A program made the position numbers and the translations under genes. A stretch of 47,500 nucleotides of DNA from Symbiodinium natans (Eukaryota; Sar; Dinophyceae; Suessiales; Symbiodiniaceae), in NCBI GenBank assembly GCA_905221605.1, contig CAJNDS010000002.1:1768938-1816437 (forward strand), read 5' to 3'. A model generated the notes under the pieces. That model was not told the DNA's origin. It searched no databases and was given only the letters and a program-made list of their open reading frames with translations. Within the stretch, counting starts at the first letter, position 1. Each line of letters begins with the position of its first letter. Positions 39,207 through 47,500 of the stretch are shown piece by piece.

Positions 39207-39340
39207 ATACCCTAAGCCCTAAGCCCTAAGCCCTAAGCCCTAAGCCCTAAGCCCTAAGCCCTAAGCCCTAAGCCCTAAGCCCTAAGCCCTAAGCCCTAAG
39301 CCCTAAACCCTAAACCCTAAACCCTAACCCTAAACCCCAC
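39207..39340 (+). repeat. CCCTAAG variant array changing to CCCTAAA
   Basis: About 13 CCCTAAG units are followed by CCCTAAA. CCCTAAG supplies an AG on its own strand, unlike CCCTAAA. Confidence 0.93.
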
Positions 39341-39344
39341 GACC

Positions 39345-39403
39345 CCCAGGGCCTCCTCCTTGGGGGAAGCGCTCCCCTTCCCCTCGTCACCAGGAGGAGC
39401 TTC
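39345..39403 (-). CDS. Exon island, unknown protein
   Basis: After GCCGTAG the - strand reads EAPPGDEGKGSASPKEEALG. Telomere-type repeats lie on the downstream side. It may belong with the exon at 39671-39606. Confidence 0.35.
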
Positions 39404-39605
39404 CTACGGCAGAAGAGGCTTCCAGCCAGGACCGAGGGCTTAAAATCTCAGAGGGTTGTTGAGGGACCAGGGTTTAGGGTTTAGGGTTTAGGGTTTAGGG
39501 TTTAGGGTTTGGGGTTTAGGGTTTAGGGGACCAGGTTGAGGGTTCAAACCCTAATCCCCCCCGAAACCTCCTAAGCTCCATTAATGTGTAAGCCCTATAG
39601 ATTTT

Positions 39606-39671
39606 TTAGGGCGCTTCGTCTGAGTCGCTTGTGGCTGTTGGATGTTCAAGGCTCCGCAGCAACACATGCGG
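39606..39671 (-). CDS. Terminal exon island, unknown protein
   Basis: After TTTTTTCAG the - strand reads PHVLLRSLEHPTATSDSDEA, P, then TAA. The strong polypyrimidine acceptor and the stop support a last exon. No family is recognised. Confidence 0.4.
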   Translation of the reverse strand, partial: PHVLLRSLEHPTATSDSDEAP

Positions 39672-39806
39672 CTGAAAAAACAAAAGAGGCAACCTCGAAT
39701 AGCCTTATCACTGCTTCAAGGCGGCATGATATCCTGGGTGAAGCCTGGGCCAGCGAAATCTGAAATCCTGGCCCACAACCCCTTAAACACACACTAGTCT
39801 AAGGCC

Positions 39807-39919
39807 CTTAGTATGGCCCCTTACCCGTTTTTATAGGGATCCGCTGTCTGGGCCCTTTGTATACATAGTGTTGATAAGGGTTATATAACAAGGGACCCCA
39901 GGTAAGGGCCCATACTTAG
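39807..39919. mobile_element. Inverted-repeat mini-element
   Basis: The end CTTAGTATGGCCCCTTACC and the inverted other end CTAAGTATGGGCCCTTACC are nearly identical. The interior is unique. Confidence 0.8.
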
Positions 39920-39960
39920 AACCCTAGACAGTAACCCTAAACCCTAAACCCTCAAACCTG

Positions 39961-40100
39961 CTTGGAGGTTCATGGTACTTGTTAACCAATTTTGACTGTA
40001 CTTACAAGCCACTTATAAGCCCCTTAGGTGCTCTAATATGGCTATAAGTGCAATTGCAAGTACAGTTATATTTGGTTAGTAAGTGCCATGAACCTCCAAG
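39961..40100. mobile_element. 140-bp inverted-repeat mini-element
   Basis: The ends are inverted over about 43 bases. The left starts CTTGGAGGTTCATGGTACTT and the inverted right CTTGGAGGTTCATGGCACTT. The loop is about 50 bases. It sits between two telomere-type tracts. Confidence 0.9.
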
Positions 40101-40149
40101 TAAACCCTAAACCCGAAACCCGAAACCCTAAACCCTAAACCCTAAACCC

Positions 40150-40263
40150 ACTTGAAATGCCCCAATGCTTGGAGAGCCAGAACGAAGGGACTGCAAGCAT
40201 CGATGCGGCTTCACTGCATTCCAGCAGGCCTCTGGTTTCGACTTCGGTCCTTAGCCAACCATC
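40150..40263. other. Unassigned exon-like island
   Basis: Open on both strands for its whole length (for example WLRTEVETRGLLECSEAASM on the - strand). It lies between a mini-element and a long TTTAGGG array. Strand and gene cannot be decided. Confidence 0.3.
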
Positions 40264-40400
40264 AAGGTTTAGGGTTTAGGGTTTAGGGTTTAGGGTTTAG
40301 GGTTTAGGGTTTAGGGTTTAGGGTTTAGGGTTTAGGGTTTAGGGTTTAGGGGTTAGGGGTTAGGGGTTAGGGGTTAGGGGTTAGGGCTTCGGGTTCGAGG
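40264..40400 (+). repeat. TTTAGGG array ending in TTAGGGG variants
   Basis: About 12 TTTAGGG units are followed by five TTAGGGG units. Confidence 0.93.
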
Positions 40401-40957
40401 GTTTAGGGCTTGGGCTTTGGAGAGGCCTTTCCGCCACGGGAACAAAGTACGTAGTTCATTGATGACCCACGACTAGAAAAATTGGTCATAGGAGCGAACC
40501 CGCTGATGACCACAAACCGTAAACCCTAAACCCTCCTTTCCCTTTTGCTAGTTCTTAGTAGGGAATGAGGTAATTCTACATATTGCTTGCCTGATATCCT
40601 ACCCTGCAAGGGAATCTGTAGGGACTTGAACGCCCCAAGGGCCTTGCCGCGTCAGGAATATTTCTCCTGCTATTGCTACCATATGTTTTTACTACGTGTG
40701 TCTTGTGTGTCCTGGCTGTCACTGTCCATTATGCCAAGAAGCTGACCGAACAAATCAACATCGAGCCCGCAACCGAGGCGGGCGCAGGACAATCTACTGC
40801 CCTAGGCCCTGAACCCCCATTGAGCCCCGAACCCTAAACCCGAAAACCCTAAAAACCCTATAGCCCCAAACCCAATACCCCAAATCCAGCAACGTGCCCA
40901 CGAGGCCAGGGCCGTCTTTCTGTGAGGCTTTTAGGCCTCCTGCTTCCTCCGGCTGCG
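40401..40957. other. Mostly unique sequence, one possible + strand exon
   Basis: The + strand at about 40700-40833 reads AVTVHYAKKLTEQINIEPAT, EAGAGQSTALGPE and is open to a TAA. No splice signals were fixed and it is not annotated as a gene. Confidence 0.3.
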
Positions 40958-41082
40958 CGGGTTTAGGGTTTAGGGTTTAGGGTTTAGGGTTTAGGGTTTA
41001 GGGTTTAGGGTTTGGGGTTTGGGGTTTGGGGTTTTGGGGTTTAGGGTTTAGGGTTTAGGGTTTAAGGTTTAAGGTTTAGGGT
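40958..41082 (+). repeat. TTTAGGG array with TTTGGGG variants
   Basis: About 16 units, the middle ones TTTGGGG. Confidence 0.92.
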
Positions 41083-41239
41083 GGTTCTCCACAAATGGGT
41101 GGTTCTAGAGGTCCTTTGAAGGGTTCGTTTTTTTCGGGATATCCCTGTTATAAGCTGTACGAAAAACGCGAGCCTACCTTTTGGGTGGCAAGAATTTTAA
41201 GCAACTTCAGAATGACGTTCGCTGTTTTGGGTACCCAAT

Positions 41240-41513
41240 ACATTGTTGTTATCATTATAACTGTTATTTTTATTTTGTTATTGTTATTGTTACTGTTATT
41301 GCTATTGTGATTGTTATTGATATTGTTATTGTTATTGTTATTATATAAAATTAAAATTGTAATTATAACTATAATTATAACTCTAAATACTATTTTTTTT
41401 ATTACTACATTTGTTTATCACTATTATTACCAATGCTTTTTTGTTGCTATTATTATTGTTAACATTATTGTTGGTATTGTTACTGTTACTGTTCCTGTTA
41501 CTGTTACTGTTAC

Positions 41514-41608
<95 letters not shown>

Positions 41609-41665
41609 TTTTGTTGTTGTTACTATTAATATTATTACTATCATTATCATTATTATTGTTGGTAT
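41240..41665 (+). repeat. Low-complexity TTATTG/GTT microsatellite
   Basis: T-rich ATTGTT and TTACTG units lead into about 30 perfect GTT units at 41515-41606. Frames here translate as poly-Leu, poly-Val or, inverted, poly-Gln and are artefacts. Confidence 0.95.
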
Positions 41666-41853
41666 GAGCTTTGGGGTATAGCTTTTTCTGGGCACGAGAA
41701 ATATGCGACCCTGAGGTTTTCCCAATTCAGAGAACCATGATGCATGTGCTCCACGGGATGCTTGGGGCCTAGGGCTGTAGGGTTTAGGGTTTAGGGTTTA
41801 GGGTTTGGGGTTTAGGGTTTGGGGTTTAGGGTTTAGGGTTTGGGGTTTAGGGT

Positions 41854-42126
41854 TTAGGGTGGCAAGATGTCCTGGGCTATTTCATCGGCTTTGGAAATCA
41901 AGTCAAGGAAGTAGATGCGCTCCTCAGCTGGCCCATCTTGCAGTGTAGATCAGGGTTTAGGGTTTAGGGTTTAGGGTTTAGGGCTTGGGGTTTAGGATCT
42001 GGGGTTTAGGGTTTAGGGTTTGGGGTTTAGGGTTTAGGGTTTCGGGTCTGGGGTGGAGGTCAGGGGCTTGGTAGCGCACGTGGCACCTGCACGATGCGCA
42101 GTCGGACTGAGGCTTCTCTCTGACAT
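41854..42126 (-). CDS. Short unknown protein, two exons with a telomere-type repeat intron
   Basis: The first exon, 42126-42087, reads MSERSLSPTAHRA and leaves with GT. The second, from 41936, reads GPAEERIYFLDLISKADEIA, QDILPP. The split codon restores D at the junction. The intron contains the 41952-42050 TTTAGGG tract. The frame ends at TAA (41856-41854), supplied by the next CCCTAAA repeat. The true 3' end may therefore be further on. No family is recognised. Confidence 0.42.
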
Positions 42127-42674
42127 CTGCCTCTGGCCGACTCTATCCTAGTTGTCCAGTATTTAGGGGAACTAAAGGTTAACCTTTGGGATTATGAGGA
42201 GGTTCTATTGCCCCCAAAAAGGTTAAAGCGCGACCTGTGCACAGCAAGTCCCCGGCGTCGAGCGTGAGACATGCTACAAATAGATTCAGAAGTCAGGCGG
42301 AAAGCCCGGGGGAAGAGGCAACGACAGATGAGGAGGGATTCGATAATTGTACTTAAGGATGCGAACTCTGGGAACAATGAGCCCTTCAAGGAATCTTCTG
42401 ACTCTGAGTCCTGAGAGGAGGACTGACTGTGGTTTGGAGAGAGGGTACAACGTTTGTGAAGCCGTAAGACGCAAAGGTTAAAGGTTACCTACTCTACAAC
42501 TAAGCTATCTTGCAAAGCGACCGGTATGTTGCTTTGGTCAGGAGTATGCCGGTCAAAAGCAGCCGAAGTTACACAAACAGGAGCCCACGTTGCGCATGCC
42601 GAGGTAGCCAGCCTAAGTTTAGGGTTGTATCCAGAACCTTGAAACGAAACCCTAAACCCTAAACCCCTAAGCCC
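42127..42674. other. No firmly supported gene
   Basis: On the + strand, 42301-42414 reads KARGKRQRQMRRDSIIVLKD, then NEPFKESSDSES and a stop. It is coding-like in composition but lacks clear splice sites. The rest is unique sequence plus a few degenerate telomere-type units. Confidence 0.35.
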
Positions 42675-45011
42675 CTAAGCCCCAAACCCTAAGCCACAAA
42701 CCCTAAACAGACGATGCAACGGTGCTGTTTCCTGCTGCCACTCCTGCCAGAATGCCCGAGTCTCAGCCCATGGCGAGAAGGCCACAACCAAGCGGACATT
42801 GGGGAAGAGAGCTTGGAACTGCGTGAATACGGATAAGCAGGACACGCAGGGGGTGTGGCAGGAGAAAAGTCGCACAGTGCCCGTCGCACCTGGGGAGGCC
42901 CCTTGCTCGAGAAGCCTCTGAAGCACCTTGAGCAAGGCCCTCCTCTCAGAGTGCTGAGACCTGTCGTAGGAGGAGAAGATCGGCCGCAAGAGATCTGAGC
43001 CCTCAGGCCACCGGTGCAGCCCGTGTGCAACAATCTCGCCGTTGCTGCGAAATCGGCGGGGTTGGCCGGACCCGGAGGCTGCCGAGTCATCACCTGGGTG
43101 GCCCAGGAAACATATTACAATCAGGGTGACCCCTCTTTTTTTGGGGGTTCGTTACTTCATAAGGGATAACCTTGTTTCACGAAAGAATAGAGAAGATAAA
43201 CGGGTACCACTGGGCTACCAAGCCACCGGATTCGGCAGGTTGAAACACCAGGTGCGAGACCCATGAAAAGAGCTGCCGGGCGGAGGCCTCCTTCGGCAAG
43301 CCTCCCGGAAAGCTCCGGTCGAGGGCAGCGGCGATTGCCGTCTTTGCCTTGGGCAGCCCAGTAACCATATTAAGAAGAAGGGTACCATCAAGAATAAGGG
43401 TACCTTTTTGGGGTTGGTTAATCTACAAGGGAACCTAGAACCCAAAAAAAGGGGGCAGAAGGGTACCACTGTACCACCAAGTTGCTGTTACGAGCCACTC
43501 GTCCTCGTGGCCGCTGGCGATGCCCAGCTGCAGCAAGGCCTCTCCCGTAAAAAGGACCCCGAGCCCATGCTGCCCGGCAAGCTTTGAGCTTTCTTTCGAG
43601 GCAGAGCGTTGCAACTCCAGCATCGTAGGGCGCAAGACGACTTCGCGGAAGGCATCCTCCAATGTCTGAGACCTGCGGCCCTCCGCGTGCAAGGCGTCCA
43701 ACGCCAAGACGGTCTGCACGCCCCGAGAAACGCGAAGCTTGATTGCAGCATCCGACTGGCAGTCCACTCGCATTTCTTCCAGCTGCTGCAGAGCGTGCTG
43801 TGTGATCTCTTCGTACAGGGACTCTATATACGGAAGCGCAGCTGGAGAGTCAGAGGCTTTCAGTGCGGCGATGGCACTACAAAGGCCTGACACAGTTGGC
43901 TGGCATCCTTGCGATCGGGACTCCTCCAGCACCCAAACAGCCTCCTGCCAACACCCCGCCTCGCAAATCCCCAAAGCTGCGTCGTAGCCCACTGCATCCA
44001 ACTTCTCTGTCTCCAGTAGCTGTTTGAGATACTGCAGACCGAGCGCCCACGACTGGCTCCTTCGGAAGGCAGTGAGCATGGCGGTGTGGCAAGGAAGATC
44101 CGGAGTCAGAAGCCTTTCCTGCATGCTCTTCATCAAGGACAGGGCCCTGTGCCAGTCGCCACCTTTGGCGCAGGCTGTGATGGCACTGCCCAGAGATCGC
44201 AAATCGGGGTCGGGAGTCTCCTGTAAGAGTGCCAGGACATGCTCCCACTTGCTTGCACTCTCCAAGGCTTGGAGGGTGGTGTTGAAGCTGACTAAGTCCG
44301 GCTTGCGTGCCTCCGCTTCCTCTGCTTCCCTCATGGCGACAAGCACCTCGAGTGCCCGAGCCCAGTGCCCTGCCTTTGCCAGGGCCGCCAGCCGCACGTT
44401 CTGGGTCACCTATACTCCCCTTAGAACCTTAATAAAAATAGTTGTTTAGTATCCTCTTGGGTTTTTTATGAACAAAAATACAAAACACTTTTTTTTTTAT
44501 CCCTATCCTCTTTGGCTTTTTTTATTAACAACAATACAAAAATAATTCCCAAGGGGGATATAGTCACCAGGCTCGCGGTGAGCCCCTCCGGCAGCATCAG
44601 AACTGCGAGCGCAGCTTGCCAGCGAGAGCACCGGTGGCAGAGGCTCGCAACGGCGTTGAAGCAAGACAGGTGCTCTTGGCCCAAACTTGCCTACTTCATG
44701 GTTGGGATAGTATTAGAAATGTAAACTCCTAGTCCTTATTGGGTTTAAGCACCCTCAAAAATGTAAAAAATGTTCCCCAACTGTGACAAAGTCGCGTGTG
44801 CACTAACCTGCTGCAGCAGCGCTATGGCCTCTTGCCAGCGGACTCCGTGCCCGAGCTCTGAGACTGCCGTACAGATGGCACCGGCCGCCGGCAGAGTGCG
44901 CTCAACGCGATCTGTGCCCAGAAGCCGCTGGCGCAGAGGGTTGAGGCGGGGAAGTGTGTTGGCAATGGCAAGGGGTGCTGTCCGTGAGAAGACCGCGCCG
45001 CGGGCGCACAT
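42675..45011 (-). CDS. PPR protein with C-terminal deaminase-like domain, five exons
   Basis: Exons are 45011-44808, 44690-44568, 44409-43486, 43347-43227 and 43093-42675, giving 596 residues if translation starts at the ATG at 45011 (an upstream start is not excluded). Residues about 50-400 carry pentatricopeptide-type helical pairs (for example RWQEAIALLQQ, SRWQAALAVL, HWARALEVLVAM..PDLVSFNTTLQA, DWHRALSLMKSM). PPR proteins bind organelle RNA in a sequence-specific way. The last exon has HSE at 505-507 and PCVSC at 539-543, the zinc-binding and catalytic HxE..PCxxC pattern of cytidine-deaminase-fold enzymes. Role by inference: an organelle RNA-editing or RNA-processing factor. No clear targeting peptide is seen, so the N-terminus may be incomplete. 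Donors are GT, GT, GC and GT, all phase-consistent. Confidence 0.82.
43094..43226 (-). mobile_element. Introner copy A (fourth PPR intron)
   Basis: Ends on the + strand are TGGGTGGCCCAGGAAACATA and, inverted, TTGGTAGCCCAGTGGTACC. The four bases CACC stand on both sides. It is homologous to copy B at both ends. Confidence 0.78.
43348..43485 (-). mobile_element. Introner copy B (third PPR intron)
   Basis: Ends are CTTGGGCAGCCCAGTAACCA and, inverted, CTTGGTGGTACAGTGGTACC, flanked by TTGC on both sides. On the - strand the duplicated GCAA gives a GC donor, and exact removal restores VTAKTAI. Confidence 0.78.
44410..44567 (-). mobile_element. Introner of a second family (second PPR intron)
   Basis: TATACTCCCCTTAGAACC and the inverted other end TATATCCCCCTTGGGAA are flanked by GTCACC on both sides. 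On the - strand the duplicated GGTGAC provides the GT donor and the G after the AG acceptor. The interior is a direct repeat of about 38 bases (TTTTTGTATT..AAGAGGATA). Confidence 0.78.
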
Positions 45012-45730
45012 GAGCGTCGATCGCTGTTCTGGGCCTTTTGGGGGTCGCCACTCTGACTTACAATGCGCTTTTCTCTGAGAAGCTTAGGATACCAACAATG
45101 GCCAGGATCGAGGTCAACCTCCCACTAATAAACAGCGAACCCTAAACCCCAAACCCTAAGGCCCTAATCCCTGAACCCCAACCCTAAAAACCAAACCCGA
45201 AGGGGTCCCGAAAGCGACTTGAGCCACCTTATGGGCATTCAGGGCTTGAAAACCCGGATGTAGCCTGGTTCGCAGTCGTGTCGAGGGGAAAAAGGGGGGG
45301 GGGGTGGAATGAGACGCAACAGAAGGGGAATGTAAGGTACCCTGATTCTCAGGACCACACCAAGAACTGCTAAGTAGCAATGAATCAACAATGCAAGGTT
45401 ATCTCTTTTTATGACCACCCTTAGAGTTGCTTATGAATCTTGCCCTTAGGGTTGCTTATGAATCTTGCAGAGATATTCAAAGGTTGGTTGGGGGCAGGGG
45501 TTCGGACATGCAACTGTGCTCAGGAGCGCACGGAACGGCCCAAGCTGAAGACACAGGACTGGCGCGGTGCATGAGGCAGATGATGACCCCTTCCCTACGT
45601 ACATCCCAAAACCGACTCTAATTCCGACCTCCCAGCCCCGCCGCCCTTCCATTTCCCTACGCCCTCAATGTGCAAGTCAGCACTTGCGGCCGCGGCACAC
45701 TCACAGCTACTCCACACGCACGGACATTAT
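45012..45730. other. No supported gene upstream of the PPR gene
   Basis: Contains a few CCCTAAA units (45139-45190), a G run at 45293-45304 and two direct copies of GTTGCTTATGAATCTTGC (45426-45466). No PPR-like exon was found that would extend the gene. Confidence 0.45.
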
Positions 45731-45828
45731 TTGCTTAAGAACCCCCCCGAAAAATAAGAAACCTTCTTCCCTATAAGGGTAATATAGGAGTAGGATCTTT
45801 CTACCATTTTGGAGGGTTCTTAAACAAG
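45731..45828. mobile_element. 98-bp inverted-repeat mini-element
   Basis: The end TTGCTTAAGAACCCCCCCGA and the inverted other end TTGTTTAAGAACCCTCCAA match. A similar end (TTGCTTACGAACCCCC) runs off the right edge of the window at 47483. A similar word occurs in the first PPR intron. Confidence 0.8.
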
Positions 45829-45949
45829 TAGTCGACAGCTGAAGAATCATACAGCACTCCCCTCTTTGCCTGCCAAGTCAGCTTCTTGCGACCATCGCCA
45901 GGTTGGAATAAAACAGATCCTTGGCTGTTGCACAGGATGTGGGCATTTC

Positions 45950-46043
45950 CCAAATTTGGGGCGCCCTGTCATACCCGCCCCAAATAGAACAGAATCCCCT
46001 TAAGGACCCCTCAACAAGGGTACCCCCCATTTTCGGAAACCTC
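45950..46043. mobile_element. GGTTTCCGAAAA-family element, copy 2
   Basis: One end reads GGGCATTTCCCAAATTTGGG, and the other, inverted, GGAGGTTTCCGAAAATGGGG. TGTTGCA stands on both sides (about 45926 and 46047). A - strand frame is open through it, ending AKDLFYSNLAMVARS at 45878. Confidence 0.6.
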
Positions 46044-47149
46044 CATGTTGCATGCCCTATTCTCGCAGTTGCCCAGGAAGTCCTCCAACCCCTTGCCGCA
46101 GGTCGTTCTGCAATTCTTCGGCTATGGTATGGGATGCCTTCTTCGGTGGTTTCCGACACATGACCTTCCATGATATGAGGGATGGTTAAGTTGAATATTA
46201 AATCGTGGGCCTTCGTGGTAACCTGAACTAGAAGGAGTTTTGTGCAATCAAAGACGAAGGGACGACCCATGTGTTGTGTTGGCAACTTCCCGTGTTTGTC
46301 CACCGCTCCCCCTTGGCAGGGCTATAGGCTCTAAAAAAACCAGCCCTGAAACTTAAGCTCTGCACGGGATGGCTTAGCCATGTCTGCAATGACTTACTTC
46401 TCCTATAGCCAAGGGGAAAAAAGGTTAAACTTTAATATTCCTACCAAATAAGGAAACCCAAAAAGTTTAAAGTTCAACTAAAGGCGAAGTAAGATGATAT
46501 AAACCCTATATACACCCCATACAAACCCTATCGGGGCGCGATTTTTGTTGAAATCTGGTGTACAATCGAAAATTGGCCCGAAGGTGATGGTGCCAGGGCT
46601 CCCTAAACCCTAAACCCTAAACCCTAAACCCTAAACCCTAAACCCTAAACCCTAAACCCTAAACCCTAAACCCTAAACCCTAAACCCTAAACCCTAAAAC
46701 CCTAAACCCTAAAGCCCTAAAACCCTAAAACCCTATAACCCTATAACCCTAAACCCCGCCAGGGCTCTGATTTCCTGTTTCTCCATCTGGTCTAGCCTTG
46801 GCGCCGCAGGGGTCAGGACAAAAAAAACAAAGAGGCTCAGGGTTTAGGGTTTAGGGTTTAGGGTTCAGGGTTCAGGGTTCAAGGTTTAGGGTTTAGGGTT
46901 TAGGGTTTACCCAACGGGTTCACTTACAGGGACGGGATTTCTCGCCATTTACAGGGTTCTGTAGTTGGAGTGTGTTGTGGGTGAAAGGTTTTGGTAGCAT
47001 TTTTGAGGTTCAGTAGGCAAGGTATAGGCATGAGAGTGGTTAGGGTTTGAGGTTGAGGGTTGGTGTTTGGTTGTTCGTTGCCATTGAGTTGTTTTTGCAG
47101 CTGCGGGCGCAGGCAGTTTAACAGGGCCCCATCCCAGTCCGCAACATGT
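46044..47149. other. Unique sequence with telomere-type tracts, no supported gene
   Basis: Holds CCCTAAA arrays at 46601-46755, whose later units drift to CCCTAAAA and CCCTATAA, and TTTAGGG at 46835-46910. Short - strand frames (46052-46160) look protein-like but could not be joined. Confidence 0.45.
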
Positions 47150-47252
47150 GGGGGTTTCCGAAATTAGGAGTACCTTATGGGGGGTCCATATTATAAGGGA
47201 AGCCAACACTATTTGGGACTATATTAGGGACCCCTTATTTTCGGAAACCCCC
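47150..47252. mobile_element. GGTTTCCGAAAA-family element, copy 3
   Basis: GGGGGTTTCCGAAATTAGG at one end, and the inverted other end GGGGGTTTCCGAAAATAAGG: a clear inverted pair enclosing about 65 bases. Confidence 0.82.
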
Positions 47253-47500
47253 TTGTGGGTTTCGGTTTAGGCTACACGTAGTTTTGAGGGCTATCTTTTT
47301 GACGAAAAGCGCTGAAACCTAAACCCTAAACCCCAAGCCCAGAAACGAAGTGAACCCGTCTGCAGGGTTTAGGGTTTAGGGGTTAGGGTTTAGGGGAATG
47401 CAGAGGCTTTGGGTTGAGGGTTTCGCAGCTCAGCAAACTCGGCAGACCAGTCACCGGTAGAGTTCTAACCCGCAACTACTGTTTGCTTACGAACCCCCAA

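Larger units (their letters stand above)
32540..47400. repeat. Region with more than 30 interstitial telomere-type tracts (TTTAGGG/CCCTAAA)
   Basis: Tracts of 2 to about 30 units lie in both orientations. The longest are 34726-34936 (TTTAGGG), 35664-35784 (CCCTAAA), 40264-40346 (TTTAGGG) and 46601-46695 (CCCTAAA). Others are near 33015, 33181, 33610, 34563, 36415, 36968, 37193, 38671, 40958, 41778, 41952 and 46835. Non-repeat islands of 60 to 400 bp lie between them, and several of these are exons. This density and mixed orientation is unlike a true chromosome end, where one strand would be uniformly G-rich. Confidence 0.95.

Noticed and set aside
41095-41725. Frames encoding poly-Leu, poly-Val or poly-Gln
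   Set aside because: They are direct translations of the GTT microsatellite.
45878-46303. 141-codon - strand ORF
   Set aside because: It runs through an inverted-repeat element with direct repeats at its ends, so the frame is probably accidental or composite. Only its last part looks coding.
1-47500. tRNA, rRNA, spliced-leader or bacterial-type regulatory elements
   Set aside because: None was recognised by eye. A covariance-model search would be needed to exclude small RNAs.

Overview
The window looks like nuclear DNA of a dinoflagellate, probably a photosynthetic core dinoflagellate such as a Symbiodiniaceae relative. Four things support this. Interstitial TTTAGGG telomere-type repeats are abundant. 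Introns use GC and GA donors as well as GT, nearly always with G directly after the AG acceptor. One gene is a PPR protein fused to a deaminase-like domain. Another gene is split into very small exons and encodes repeats of a kind I associate with dinoflagellate predicted proteins. No prokaryotic operon, rRNA, tRNA or CRISPR array was seen.

Left part (1 to about 25.4 kb, + strand). One very large gene, open at the left edge, encodes about 12 copies of a roughly 100-residue module. The module reads in the order PPET..FTH..YTRS.L.EQTTP, then VSNISFPDFDLD..DLGG.L.W, then VEHYVVYLAE..RSQIG..V.VGTN. The copies are cut into exons of 22 to 128 nt, so most of the sequence is intron. I could place 47 in-phase junctions by reading across copies (25 GC, 12 GT, 10 GA donors). 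A few stretches stay unresolved. A nested 149-residue ORF and an antisense retroelement-like fragment lie in two of the longest introns. A different domain follows near 24.3 kb.

Middle (25.4 to 32.2 kb). A gene-free repeat block is bracketed by a 36-bp inverted repeat with few mismatches. It contains, in order, a GC/AT palindromic higher-order array, an 87-bp palindromic tandem array, and about 2.4 copies of a 984-bp tandem repeat.

Right part (32.2 to 47.5 kb). The supported genes are on the - strand, embedded in many tracts of telomere-type repeat. A methionine sulfoxide reductase A (MsrA)-like gene can be assembled from six exons between 35.5 and 32.7 kb, and its introns hold the telomere-type repeats. 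A 596-residue PPR-deaminase gene (45.0 to 42.7 kb) has five exons. Several further - strand exon islands of unknown genes lie between these two. Several introns here are themselves short inverted-repeat elements flanked by 4 to 6 bp direct repeats, that is, introners. The direct repeat supplies the splice sites, which would explain the GC and GA donors. Other copies of such mini-elements lie between genes.
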